Counted from the stretch's first letter, positions 9,029 to 17,396 are shown. The stretch: 26,617 bases of DNA from Baffinella frigidus (GCA_026770585.1 MU646398.1:276634-303250), one strand, 5' to 3'. Numbers and translations: made by a program. Notes: a model not told the origin generated them from the sequence alone.

Positions 9029-9110
9029 AGTCGTGTCCTCAACTTTCTCCGCGACGACACGGCATGGGCCCTTACCTCCCCACCCCTGGGATTTCACCCC
9101 CCCCCCCCTC
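9029..9110 (+). pseudogene. Tandem partial copy of the BTB exon
   Basis: TCGTGTCCTCAACTTTCTCC and the following GCGACGACACGGCATGGGCC repeat 8938-8975 with substitutions, giving RVLNFLRDDTAWALTS. It lacks the VFLDRDP part and runs into a C-tract. Confidence 0.55.
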
Positions 9111-9427
9111 CTCGGGATTTTTCACGTTCGTCAGTTCGGGTGCACCGGTTTGCTGTTCGGTTGCACCGGTTTATCGCGGCATGCATGCAAACCGGTGCAC
9201 CATGCCGCATAGATCATTCGTTGACCCTGGCATGCCGCATAGATCAACCGCCACGTTTGATCTATGCGTGTGTTCGCCCCGCGATCCCGCTTAATATGTC
9301 CAAACGGGATCACTATCAAACGGGATACCACTTTCTGGAGGGGATCTGTTCGGTTGGCAATCACCTAACACTGAACTCGAACCACGAAATTCTAAACCCT
9401 AAACCCTAAACGCTTAACACGAAGCAG

Positions 9428-9475
9428 GTGCCGGTGCCGCGCGACCCAGCCGAGCGAGAAGCGCTCCTCAACGAG
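9428..9475 (+). CDS. Exon-like segment after a telomere-type array
   Basis: After CCCTAAACCCTAAACGC...GAAGCAG the frame reads VPVPRDPAEREALLNE (16 codons, phase 0), followed by GTCTAT as donor and a CCCCAAA array. It is splice-bounded and of plausible composition, but no protein family is recognised. Confidence 0.35.
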
Positions 9476-9486
9476 GTCTATCCCCC

Positions 9487-9595
9487 CTAAACCCCAAACC
9501 CCAAACCCCAAACCCCAAACCCCAAACCCCAAACCCCAAACCCCAAACCCCAAACCCCAAACCCCAAACCCTAAATCATGAACCCTAAACCCCAC
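9487..9595. repeat. CCCCAAA variant telomere-type array
   Basis: About eleven nearly uniform CCCCAAA units, then CCCTAAA variants. It lies in the putative intron after the 9428 exon-like segment. Confidence 0.9.
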
Positions 9596-9723
9596 CCATC
9601 ATCTTCAAGCCTCTCCCACCTTGTCGACGTTTCAGAGCGTTTCTTGGTGCCCAGCCTGCCCAGTTGAGGTCCTGGTACAAACCCGGCGCGGTTCCGTGAA
9701 GAGCCCACACGGTGCGTACCCCC

Positions 9724-9790
9724 ATTAACTTAGTCGGTGGAGCGTACGCTTTGTACGCGTAAGGTCGCGTGTTTGAACCGCTCACCCTCT
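9724..9790 (+). other. tRNA-Thr(TGT)-like sequence without acceptor stem
   Basis: D arm 9728-9743 (ACTT, loop AGTCGGTG, GAGC). Perfect 5-bp anticodon stem TACGC/GCGTA with loop TTTGTAC, so the anticodon would be TGT. T arm 9767-9783 has loop TTTGAAC and one mismatch. The would-be acceptor strands do not pair. A-box and B-box-like sequences are therefore present, but not a functional tRNA. It is either a tRNA pseudogene or the head of a tRNA-derived SINE. Confidence 0.5.
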
Positions 9791-9889
9791 TCAAACCACA
9801 CCATCGAATCCGACGAAACCTCGACCCCGCGTTCTAATTTAGAACCCATACCTCTCTCCACCCTCGACCCTGGCCCGGTCCTCCGGCCC

Positions 9890-9957
9890 CAAACCCTAAA
9901 CCCTAAACCCCAAACCCTAAACCCTAAACCCCAAACCCCAAACCCCAAACCCTCAAT
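9890..9957. repeat. Telomere-type array before the 9964 exon-like segment
   Basis: Mixed CCCTAAA and CCCCAAA units ending AAACCCTCAATCTGCAG, i.e. directly at an AG. Confidence 0.9.
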
Positions 9958-9963
9958 CTGCAG

Positions 9964-10020
9964 GCGCGATTTCTGCAGCTGGTGGGGCTCGAGAGCCTGG
10001 TGCAGAACGCCTGGGGAGAG
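9964..10020 (+). CDS. Exon-like segment between telomere-type array and (CA)n
   Basis: After AACCCTCAATCTGCAG it reads ARFLQLVGLESLVQNAWGE (19 codons, phase 0), then the donor GTACAC opening a CA repeat. The minus strand also reads openly (VLHQALEPHQLQKSRLQIE), so the strand is not certain. The plus strand is favoured because the array sits at the acceptor side, as in the MRH gene. Confidence 0.35.

Positions 10021-10021
<1 letters not shown>

Positions 10022-10075
<54 letters not shown>
10022..10075. repeat. (CA)n microsatellite followed by CT-rich tract
   Basis: About 26 uninterrupted CA units, then CT-rich sequence to about 10195. Confidence 0.9.
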
Positions 10076-10076
<1 letters not shown>

Positions 10077-10199
10077 CACTCTCTATCGCTCACTTTCGGC
10101 CTCTCTCTCGTTCTCTCTCTCTATCGACCTCTCTCTCTTTCAATCTCTCGCTCTCTCTCTCCCCCCCACCTCCCCCCCCCCTCCACTCTCTCTGCAAGT

Positions 10200-10270
10200 G
10201 CGCCTTGTGTCATCCACCACCGGCGCGTCCACAGCCCTGATTCTGCAAACACACGCGCTAACGGCGTCCG
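10200..10270 (+). CDS. Possible exon, weak
   Basis: One frame reads RLVSSTTGASTALILQTHAL followed by TA between a CT-rich tract ending GCAAG and a GTCCGT. The phase does not fit the preceding exon-like segment without a further exon. Confidence 0.2.
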
Positions 10271-10275
10271 TTCGC

Positions 10276-10455
10276 CCTAAACCCCAAGCCCCACGCTACA
10301 AAACCTATCCTAAAACCTAAAACCTAAACCCCAAACCCCAAACCCTAAACCCCAAACCCTAAATCCCACACCCTAAACCTCAAACCCCAAACCCCAAACC
10401 CCAAACCCCAAACCCCAAACCCCAAACCCCAAACCCTAAATCCCACACCCTACAC
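10276..10455. repeat. Telomere-type array before the 10466 exon-like segment
   Basis: CCCCAAA and CCCTAAA units with CCCACAC/CCTACAC variants at the 3' end, finishing CTCTGAATCAG at an exon-like acceptor. Confidence 0.9.
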
Positions 10456-10465
10456 TCTGAATCAG

Positions 10466-10516
10466 GTGTGCGTCCTGACGCTGCACGCGGATGCGGTGAC
10501 CAACCTGGTGCACACA
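10466..10516 (+). CDS. Exon-like segment after a telomere-type array
   Basis: After CCCTACACTCTGAATCAG it reads VCVLTLHADAVTNLVHT, with possible donors at GTGACC (10496) or GTACCT (10517). A decayed copy lies at 10687-10748, beyond the 9-bp minisatellite. It also resembles the repeated segment at 11509, 11667 and 11875 (VHVDAAPQVIKGIRA). Confidence 0.35.
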
Positions 10517-10552
10517 CGTACCTTCCCAACCCTAAGGTTTATGGCTTACGCT

Positions 10553-10683
10553 ATTGGAGCTATTGGAGCTATTGGAGCTATTGGAGCTATTGGAGCTATT
10601 GGAGCTAGTGGAGCTAGTGGAGCTAGTGGAGGTATTGGAGGTATTGGAGCTAGTGGTGGTATTGGAGGTATTGGAGCCATTGA
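10553..10683. repeat. ATTGGAGCT 9-bp minisatellite
   Basis: About fourteen 9-bp units, at first exact (GCTATTGGA), then with AGTGGAGCT and GGTATTGGA variants. It has no stop in several frames, so it gives false Ile-Gly-Ala or Leu-Leu-Glu proteins. Further blocks lie at 11414-11490, 11743-11766 and 11799-11860. Confidence 0.9.
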
Positions 10684-10686
10684 CTC

Positions 10687-10748
10687 GTGTGCTTCCTGAC
10701 GCTGCACGCGGACGCGGATGACGAATCTCGTCCACACACGTACCTTCC
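10687..10748 (+). pseudogene. Decayed copy of the 10466 exon
   Basis: Shares GTGTGC-TCCTGACGCTGCACGCGGA and CACACACGTACCTTCCCA with 10466-10528, with a frame-changing insertion. Confidence 0.6.
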
Positions 10749-10752
10749 CACC

Positions 10753-10978
10753 TTTAGGGTTCAGAGTTTAGAGTTAAGGGTTTGAGGTTGAGGGTTGCGT
10801 TTAGGTTGAAGGGTGTAGAGTGTACGGTGCACGGTGCACGGTGTAGGGTGTAGGGTGTAGGGTGTGGGGTGTAGGGTGTAGGGGGTAGGGTGTAGGGTGT
10901 AGGGGGTAGGGGGTAGGGTGCAGGGTGTAGGGTGTAAAGTGTAGGGTGTAGGGTGTAGGGTGTAGGGTGTAGGATTTG
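10753..10978. repeat. Reverse-oriented TAGGGTG telomere-type array
   Basis: The G-rich strand is on the plus strand here (GGGTGTA units with GTAGGGG and GTGCACG variants), opposite to every other array in the window. Confidence 0.9.
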
Positions 10979-11413
10979 GGGCCCCGGCCTCGACGCATGC
11001 TTTCGTCTCTGGCTGTCTCCGAACGCTGCTGGTTGATCCGAGTGTGCCGCGCCTCGACGCTGTAATCTGCAGTCGGAATAATTTCATGTAGTGTCACTCG
11101 CTGACCAGATAGCGCGGTTTTCGGATGCGCTGGCCACGCAAACAATGCACTGCCAGGGCGCAGTTTTTGTATTAGTCAACCCACCTGCGAATATGTAGTG
11201 AAGAGGTACCCAATCTGGGTACCTCGTTTCTAAGTTGACAGATTTTGTGGGTGAATTGACTTTTACAAAGTATCCGGCCTGGCATTGCCATGAAACAGTT
11301 GCAACCGTTGACTGTTTAGTCCCAGCACCGTCAACTTTTGCCGTTGTTTTATTCTTTTCGCGCGGCCAACAGATGAGAAAACCGCTCTCACGTCAGGGGT
11401 TTGGTTGCTCACT

Positions 11414-11920
11414 CTATTGGAGCTATTGGAGCTATTGGAGCTATTGGAGCTATTGGAGCCATTGGAGCCATTGGGGCCATTGGAGCCATTGACTTGTCCT
11501 GGTCGGCAGTGCACGTGGACGCCGCCCCGCAAGTCATCAAAAGGCATCCGTGCTGTTGCCATTGCGTCGTTGTTTTCATGGTGTTCACATCGTGGCGGTG
11601 TTCACACGTGTGAAAACATCTCTAGCGCCAGTCAGTTGGTTGCTGACGAAAGAGTGCGCGTCGGCAGTGCACGTGGACGCCGCGCCGCAAGTCATCACAG
11701 GCATCCGCGCTTCCAATCTGAGAGTGCTCGTCGGCAGTGCAGTATTGGAGCTATTGGAGCCATTGACTCGTCCTCGTCGGCAATCAGTTGGCTGATCACG
11801 CTATTGGAGCTATCAAAGCTATTGGAAGTATTGGAGCCATTGGAGCTATTGGAGCCATTGAATCGCCCTCGTCGGCAGTGCACGTGGACGCCGCGCCGCA
11901 AGTCATCAAAGGCATCCGTG
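11414..11920. repeat. Tandem cassettes: 9-bp minisatellite plus 50-bp conserved segment
   Basis: Three copies of a segment reading GTGCACGTGGACGCCGCGCC plus GCAAGTCATCA-A-GGCATCCG at 11509, 11667 and 11875. The first and third are directly preceded by a block of ATTGGAGCC/ATTGGAGCT units. The segment can be read as VHVDAAPQVIKGIRA, suggesting it came from an exon, but no stable exon structure can be drawn. Confidence 0.65.
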
Positions 11921-12205
11921 CCTTCGTCGCAAAGGCACTCCTCACCCCCCACCACCTTTTTCACTATTCACAGACAATCATCCGCCACTCCCTTTCCATA
12001 CACTCAAGTTATCAGAGGGATCCGCGCATTCATGGCAAAGAAAGCCACGAATATTTGTGGTTTGGCAGATGTCATATGCCACTCCCTTTCAAAGCTTTCA
12101 CGACACTCCCTTTCAATACACTCCGACACCCCCTTTCAACACACTCCGATGCTCCCTTTCAGTACACTCAGACACTAGTTAGCCCAGAGCCCATTTCTCC
12201 CCCCC
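11921..12205. repeat. CACTCCCTTTC... short repeats
   Basis: Six or so spaced copies of CACTCCCTTTCAATACACTC and variants between 11983 and 12170. No gene is recognised. Confidence 0.5.
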
Positions 12206-13648
12206 ATGGAGATGCAGCTTCCACTCGTGCGAGACATCCTCAACTCCCATGCTGCGAACCGCACCAGCGCTCTGACGGCAAGCTGGCACCCTCCCGTCAC
12301 ACACACAGAGTCACACACACAGACCGTGGCTCGCGCGGTCGAGCTCGGCTGGATCCCGCTCTGCAACACCCGCGATTTCGTGATGTTGTTGATACCTATT
12401 TTTTGTTTGTTGAAATTCCAATAACGTTCATTTGTTTTTGCAGACGGTGGCGGGAGAGCAGTGCAGCTACTCCCTGGACGGGACGCAGCTCTCGCTCAAC
12501 CTCGACGCGGGCCACGGGGGGGTCGAGCTGCCGTCCCACGGTCGCGCCCCGCCCCCGCATCGTGTGTTGAGCAGCCTCGGACGTTTCACGCATCCAGTGG
12601 CATCCTCACCACCCTCTCGAGGCCTCCCAAGGTCAGCAGCACCCTCACCACCTTCTCGTTACTAGGTCCCTTGTTCTAGGTCCATAGTTGGAACATTTAG
12701 GGACCGCGCTGCCGTCCCACGGTCGCGCCCAGCCCCCCAGCATGGGTCCATCCATGGGCCCATCCGCGCGGATGGGCGCGACCGTGCCCAATGGGCTCAT
12801 CCAGCAGCACCCCCACAACATCCTCCCCGCATCGTGTGCTGAGCAGCTTCTGAAGCGGGCGCGGTTTCGTTTGCCATGAAGCAGGCGCGTGGCAACCGAA
12901 ACCGCGCCCGCATCGCTTTCATCCCGGAAGATAACTGAATCAGTTCCTTTTCAATAGGAGTTTGAATAGGAGAAATTAGTTAAGGCATAGTAAATTCAAT
13001 TAGGCCTCCTAATTAAATCAAAATTCCCATTAGGCAACTGATTCAGTCATCTTTCGAGAGGAGATTGCTGAGCAGCCTCTGGGTCCGCGGGGTGAGGTTC
13101 CGAGTGCTTACCGCGCCGCATTGTCTGTGGTGTCCCTTTCCCATGGCATAAACCCCACCCCCCACACGGTGGGAATCGAGGGTTTCGTTGACCCTTATTC
13201 CGGGATATTACGTGACCAATTTGCCTAGAAAAAATCTTCAAGTTAATTGTGTTCAGTTAACTTGACTTTTGATGAAAGGTTCGTAGTCCACCGAGTGGTA
13301 ACATAGCAAACAGGTGAGGCATATTGAAATGCAGCGGCGTCCCTCCATCTGACCTTTCCCCCGGCAGGGCTCGGAAGGGTTCCCTCCTCCACTGTTCCCT
13401 ACCCCCTAAACCCCACCCCTACCCTCTAAACCCTGAACACCCTCTGAGGCAGGCCTCGGAGGGTGGAACCACCCGCACTCGCTGCTTACGGCTCTCAAGA
13501 CCCAGGGCTGGGAAGTGCTGCGTGAGGTGACCCCCCCCCCTCAAACCCTGAACCTTGCAACCCTCAACCCTAAATCTTAAACGCTTCACGCTAAATACTC
13601 AACCCTGAACCTCCTCAAACGCAGTTCCCTGGCCAGCGCAGACCCTGA
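12206..13648 (+). CDS. Unknown gene, possible four-exon 3' part
   Basis: Proposed exons: 12206-12379 (MEMQLPLVRDILNSHAANRT... to CNTRDF), 12444-12582 (after TTTGTTTTTGCAG; TVAGEQCSYSLDGTQLSLNL...), 13453-13526 (after CTCTGAGGCAG; LGGWNHPHSLLTALKTQGWE, VLRE), 13625-13648 (after CAAACGCAG; FPGQRRP then TGA). Phases match. The first intron is short and T-rich with a classic acceptor. The exon at 13453 is the most convincing. The link 12582 to 13453 uses a GTTTCA donor and is the weakest step; without it exon 12444 reads on to a TAG at 12663. The true start is unknown, as the ATG at 12206 may be internal. The family is not recognised. Confidence 0.35.
12854..12919. repeat. Inverted repeat, 22-bp arms
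   Basis: GCGGGCGCGGTTTCGTTTGC(CA) and (TG)GCAACCGAAACCGCGCCCGC form a hairpin with a short loop. It lies directly before the MITE-like element. Confidence 0.65.
12926..13055. mobile_element. MITE-like AT-rich element with 20-bp inverted ends
   Basis: Ends GGAAGATAACTGAATCAGTT and AACTGATTCAGTCATCTTTC are inverted with two or three differences. The interior is AT-rich, about 90 bp, with AATAGGAGTTTGAATAGGAG. It is non-coding. Confidence 0.55.
13173..13293. repeat. Dispersed repeat, copy 2
   Basis: Same unit as 8729-8841: GTTTCGTTGACCCTTATTCC... and TTTGATGAAAGGTTCGTAGT plus CCACCGAGTGG. Confidence 0.6.
13361..13386 (+). pseudogene. Decayed copy of the start of exon 13453
   Basis: CGGCAGGGCTCGGAAGGGTT matches the acceptor and first bases of the exon at 13453 (GGCAGGCCTCGGAGGGTGG). 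A short telomere-type stretch lies between copy and exon. Confidence 0.45.
13540..13620. repeat. Degenerate telomere-type stretch before exon 13625
   Basis: CCCTGAA, CCCTCAA, CCCTAAA and similar units running to CTCAAACGCAG, an acceptor. Confidence 0.7.
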
Positions 13649-14173
13649 ATCACTGTTACTAGGGGGCGGTATTTACTGTAGGTACTGATTCCCGATCACT
13701 CTAACTGAGGGATCCTCGAAATCTTTGCGGCAGCGAACGCAACGAGAGAAACGTGCATTCCTTGCGGATCGAAACCACCATGGCCATACCGTATTCCTTT
13801 CCGTGACGGCCTTGGAAGACCAACCCCTGGGTCGACAGTCAGCCCCCGCCCGCTTTTCGTCGGCCGTTATTTCGCGATGGTACGGATATCAAATAAACTC
13901 CATTTTCTTCGGCAGGAAATGGCTGCGCTGCCCCGGGGAGCTCCCCCAGAACCCTCGCCAGCCCTCACTCCTGCCAAATCAGGTGTCTCCCTGGTTCCCC
14001 ACATTTTTCAGTTTCATCACGAAGTAGAGAAAACTGCGTTTATTTCGGTATTCCGAAATCAGTTTCCAAGTCACTGGAACCTACGCCCCTCTCCTGATTT
14101 TCGGCCCTAGGGGCAGGCGCGGCTCAATTTTGAACAGGGTTTGATCACTGCCGTCTAACCGAGGGTACCTCCA
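13649..14173. other. No gene recognised
   Basis: Contains a copy of a dispersed motif (GGATCGAAACCACCATGGCC at 13767, also at 17625 and 17813). Similar 33-bp segments flank it at 13685-13717 and 14139-14172 (GATCACT...CTAAC-GAGGG). Open frames here lack splice-bounded coding pieces. Confidence 0.4.
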
Positions 14174-15026
14174 ACCGTAAACCCTAAACCCTACGCCCTC
14201 AAACCTGAGCACTGAACCCCAAACCCTAAACCCTAAACCCTAAACCCTAAACCCTAAACCCTAAACCCTAAACCCTAAACCCTAAACCCTAAACCCTAAA
14301 CCCTAAACCCTAAACNNNNNNNNNNNNNNNNNNNNNNNNNNNNNNNNNNNNNNNNNNNNNNNNNNNNNNNNNNNNNNNNNNNNNNNNNNNNNNNNNNNNN
14401 NNNNNNNNNNNNNNNNNNNNNNNNNNNNNNNNNNNNNNNNNNNNNNNNNNNNNNNNNNNNNNNNNNNNNNNNNNNNNNNNNNNNNNNNNNNNNNNNNNNN
14501 NNNNNNNNNNNNNNNNNNNNNNNNNNNNNNNNNNNNNNNNNNNNNNNNNNNNNNNNNNNNNNNNNNNNNNNNNNNNNNNNNNNNNNNNNNNNNNNNNNNN
14601 NNNNNNNNNNNNNNNNNNNNNNNNNNNNNNNNNNNNNNNNNNNNNNNNNNNNNNNNNNNNNNNNNNNNNNNNNNNNNNNNNNNNNNNNNNNNNNNNNNNN
14701 NNNNNNNNNNNNNNNNNNNNNNNNNNNNNNNNNNNNNNNNNNNNNNNNNNNNNNNNNNNNNNNNNNNNNNNNNNNNNNNNNNNNNNNNNNNNNNNNNNNN
14801 NNNNNNNNNNNNNNNNNNNNNNNNNNNNNNNNNNNNNNNNNNNNNNNNNNNNNNNNNNNNNNNNNNNNNNNNNNNNNNNNNNNNNNNNNNNNNNNNNNNN
14901 NNNNNNNNNNNNNNNNNNNNNAACCCTAAACCCCAAACCCCAAACCCCAAACCCCACACCCCAAACCCCAAACCCCAAACCCCAAACACCAAACACCAAA
15001 CCCTAAACCCTAAACCCTCAACGCAG
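14174..15026. repeat. Long telomere-type array containing the assembly gap
   Basis: Nearly perfect CCCTAAA units at 14219-14315, then 606 N (14316-14921), then CCCTAAA, CCCCAAA, CACCAAA units to 15026. The open frames across the gap are artefacts. The array ends AAACCCTCAACGCAG at an exon-like acceptor. Confidence 0.95.
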
Positions 15027-15068
15027 CGGGGGGGTGGCCTGGGACATCCCCGTCGGCCGCGGTGCAAC
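15027..15068 (+). CDS. Possible exon after the long array
   Basis: Bounded by ACGCAG and GTGCCC. One frame reads GGVAWDIPVGRGAT. It is only 42 nt and judged mainly by analogy with the MRH gene introns. Confidence 0.25.
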
Positions 15069-15143
15069 GTGCCCTGTACTCCCCTGACCTTCAGTTGGAG
15101 ATTTGACCAGTTTGCAATTTGACCACTCCTCCGACTAGCCCCA

Positions 15144-15199
15144 CCTCTTCTTCTTCTTCTTCTTCTTCTTCTTCTTCTGCTTCTTCTTCTTCTTCTTTT
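15144..15199. repeat. (CTT)n microsatellite
   Basis: About 18 CTT units with one TGC interruption. The downstream sequence resembles that following the CTT-rich tract at 7961. Confidence 0.9.
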
Positions 15200-15484
15200 T
15201 TACCCGCATAGCCTTCTGAAAAGTGATCAACTCAAGTACCTACCGCCGCTTGTATCGGGCGGGCTTGACGTGTACCTTGCATGCACGTGCCCTGTACTCC
15301 CCGCCCCGACTGCCCCCAACTCTTACAGTTTACTTCCTTGTCATTTTCCTCCACGCTGTAGGGCTAGACCCCCGCATGCAAAATGTCTGACGGTGGTGGT
15401 GTTTTCGACGACAGGTCGTAACTCGGAATTTCAGATACAAGTCTTATTTTAAATTTTGCACCCGGATCCGAACTTTTGTATTCG

Positions 15485-15595
15485 GACTTGACGTGGAAAG
15501 GACGAGGAGCTGCGTCTCACCAGGCGGCTACGTACCATTTAGTACCACGAAATGAAACGTTGCGTTCTGAAATTCCCAGTCATGACCTGGCGTGT
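15485..15595. repeat. Dispersed 110-bp repeat, copy 2
   Basis: GACGTGGAAAGGACGAGGAG... ATTTAGTACCACGAAATGAA... ACCTGGCGTG matches 1688-1797 over its full length with scattered substitutions. Confidence 0.65.
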
Positions 15596-15753
15596 TTTCG
15601 ACGCCCGGCAGGTCGGGAAGCTTTGGAGGCGGGATACCCGATCAGGTACGGGGGTCACTCGAAATGATTTAGGGTGTATGGCTTATGTTTAGGGTTGGTG
15701 TTGGTCGGAAATGTTGCTTCACAGAAAGTCGAGGTTGGCGTTCTGCTTGACAG

Positions 15754-15966
15754 TACAGGGGTGACTCGAAATTCAGGACACGCCCCGCCCCAAGGGTGGT
15801 GATATGCTCCTAGGACAAGAACAACGATAAGACCCTAGGGTGGTGCGTGTCCTTATTCGGCAATAAGGACACACCCCGCCCATAGGGTGGCCACATGCTC
15901 CCTAGGACACGCCCTGCCGTAGGACCCTAGGGCGCTGCGTCTCCTTATTCGAGAGTAACCCCTGTA
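15754..15966. mobile_element. Foldback element, family B, dimer-like
   Basis: TACAGGGGTGACTCGAAATT...AGGACACGCC to ...TCCTTATTCGAGAGTAACCCCTGTA. Inside, GTGTCCTTATTCGG/CAATAAGGACACACC forms a second dyad, so it looks like two palindromes fused in tandem. It shares the terminal TACAGGGGT with family A. Confidence 0.75.
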
Positions 15967-15975
15967 CCACCAGCC

Positions 15976-16384
15976 CTCCAAAGTGAATCAAATCGAGGAT
16001 GGAGCTTGAGCCGTTTTCTTCATTTTAAGTAACCCTTGTCCTTATTCGCGAGCAACCCCTGTAGCCGCGAGAGGCTTTGATGCTGCGCATGATGGAATTT
16101 CGACCGTGTGTGTGGAACTACAGGGGTACCTCGCTCATCAGAAACCGCCTCCCCCTAGGACCCTACAGTAGGCCTATGCCTAGGGTCCTATGGTGGTCCT
16201 GGGGGGGGGGGGAAGTTTCTGATGAGCGAGGTACACCTGTAGTTCCTCACACACGGTCAAAGCTCCGGCATACGCAGCATCAAAGCCTCTCGCGGCTACA
16301 GGGGTCACTCGCGAATAAGGACGGGGGTTACTTAAAATGAAAAAAACTGCTCAAGCTCCATCCTCGATTTGATTCACTTTGGAG
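15976..16384. mobile_element. Nested 409-bp palindrome with family A element at its centre
   Basis: Outer arms 15976-16118 and 16242-16384 (143 bp each, about 90% complementary; from CTCCAAAGTGAATCAAATCG inward to GTGTGTGGAAC). Within each arm lies a family B-like end (ATTCGCGAG...CCCCTGTAG). Family A copy 2 (16119-16241) occupies the exact centre. A lone family A right end follows at 16384-16399. Confidence 0.85.
16119..16241. mobile_element. Foldback element, family A, copy 2
   Basis: TACAGGGGTACCTCGCTCAT... to ...ATGAGCGAGGTACACCTGTA. The terminal bases are flanked by GGAAC and GTTCC, the inner tips of the outer palindrome. Confidence 0.9.
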
Positions 16385-16479
16385 CGAGGTACCCCTGTAG
16401 TCCCGGACGAGCCCGCTTCGGGGCGTTAGATCGACCGTATTCGGGGTGCGCTTTGACACTGACGCCGAACGGTGCATGT

Positions 16480-16546
16480 TTTGCCTCAGCAACTTCTGGT
16501 TTTGCCCCAGCAACTTCTGGTTTTGCCCCAGCAACTTCTGTGTTGC
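16480..16546. repeat. Tandem 21-bp repeat, three units
   Basis: TTTTGCC(T/C)CAGCAACTTCTGG repeated three times, followed by GCGGAGAGCAGG-GAAACGAG, a motif that recurs at 16631, 16738 and 16970. Confidence 0.8.
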
Positions 16547-16825
16547 GGAGAGCAGGTGAAACGAGAGCCGGGCCTTGTAAGTCTAGGACCTAAAAATTTG
16601 ACCTGAATGCTGAAGCCGATTGGTGCACCGTGCGGAGAGCAGGCGAAACACAAGGCACACCTTGGAAGACTTTGACCGAAACGACTGCTAGAGCTTCGAC
16701 CGTTTTGAAAAGCCCAATGGTGTGTAATGGTGCACCGTGCGGAGGGCAGGCGAAACAGGCGCCGGGCCCGACGCCACGCGACTCCTTGCTCGCGCGCTTC
16801 ACGCTTCGCCGATGACCTCCCGGGA

Positions 16826-16947
16826 TACAGGGGTACCTCGCTCATAAGAAACCGCCCTCCCCTAGGACCCTACAGTAGGCCTATGCCTAGGGCCCTACGG
16901 TGGTTCTAGGGGCGGGGGCAGTTTCTTGTGAGAGAGGTACCCCTGTA
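16826..16947. mobile_element. Foldback element, family A, copy 3
   Basis: TACAGGGGTACCTCGCTCAT... to ...GAGAGAGGTACCCCTGTA. It is flanked by 99-bp direct repeats at 16728-16826 and 16957-17055 (TGGTGCACCGTGCGGAGGGC... / TGGTGCATCGTGGGGAGAGC...). Confidence 0.9.
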
Positions 16948-17055
16948 AAGCTGAATTGGTGCATCGTGGGGAGAGCAGGCGAAACAGGCGCCGGGCCCGA
17001 CGCAGCGTGACTCGTTGCTGGCGCGCTTCACGCTTCGCCGATGACCTCCCGGAAT

Positions 17056-17396
17056 GCCGAGGGATTGAGGGGGGGAACAGGTCTATTTGTTTCAAGCACG
17101 AGCTCCGGGGAAACAGGTTGCTTTTTTGAGGAGTCGAGATGGGTTGAGCGAGGGGGGGCTAAGCCCTAACGGCACGAGGGATTGAGCACCTCACCGAGCG
17201 CCAGCAGCCGCATTTGGCGCCACCGCCTCTGCAGGGCCTTGTGTGTGAAGACTAGCCTGGGATCGGCCCGCCTCGGGAGAGCCTTTTGCCAACCGCCTAC
17301 ACGTACGTTTTTAGTAAAGTCAACGTGGGTGCTTGCGCCGCGGCGGCTGCTGCATGGGGTGCCTTCGCCGGCGTCGATGCATGGAGGACACTGTAG
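17056..17396. other. No gene recognised
   Basis: GC-rich sequence without a splice-bounded coding piece that I would defend. Confidence 0.35.

Noticed and set aside
9131-9364. Palindromic ACCGGTTT/AAACCGGT and TGCCGCATAGATCA repeats as a possible CRISPR-like array
   Set aside because: Only two units with unequal spacing in a eukaryotic context; they are short local repeats.
9724-9790. Functional tRNA gene
   Set aside because: The acceptor stem does not pair and the D and T stems have mismatches; kept only as tRNA-like.
13725-14110. Open frames of 100 and 77 codons
   Set aside because: They include a dispersed motif found in three other places, and no conserved motif or exon border supports them.
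14303-15067. Long minus-strand open frame across the gap
   Set aside because: It consists of N and GFGVWGL-type translation of the telomere-type array.
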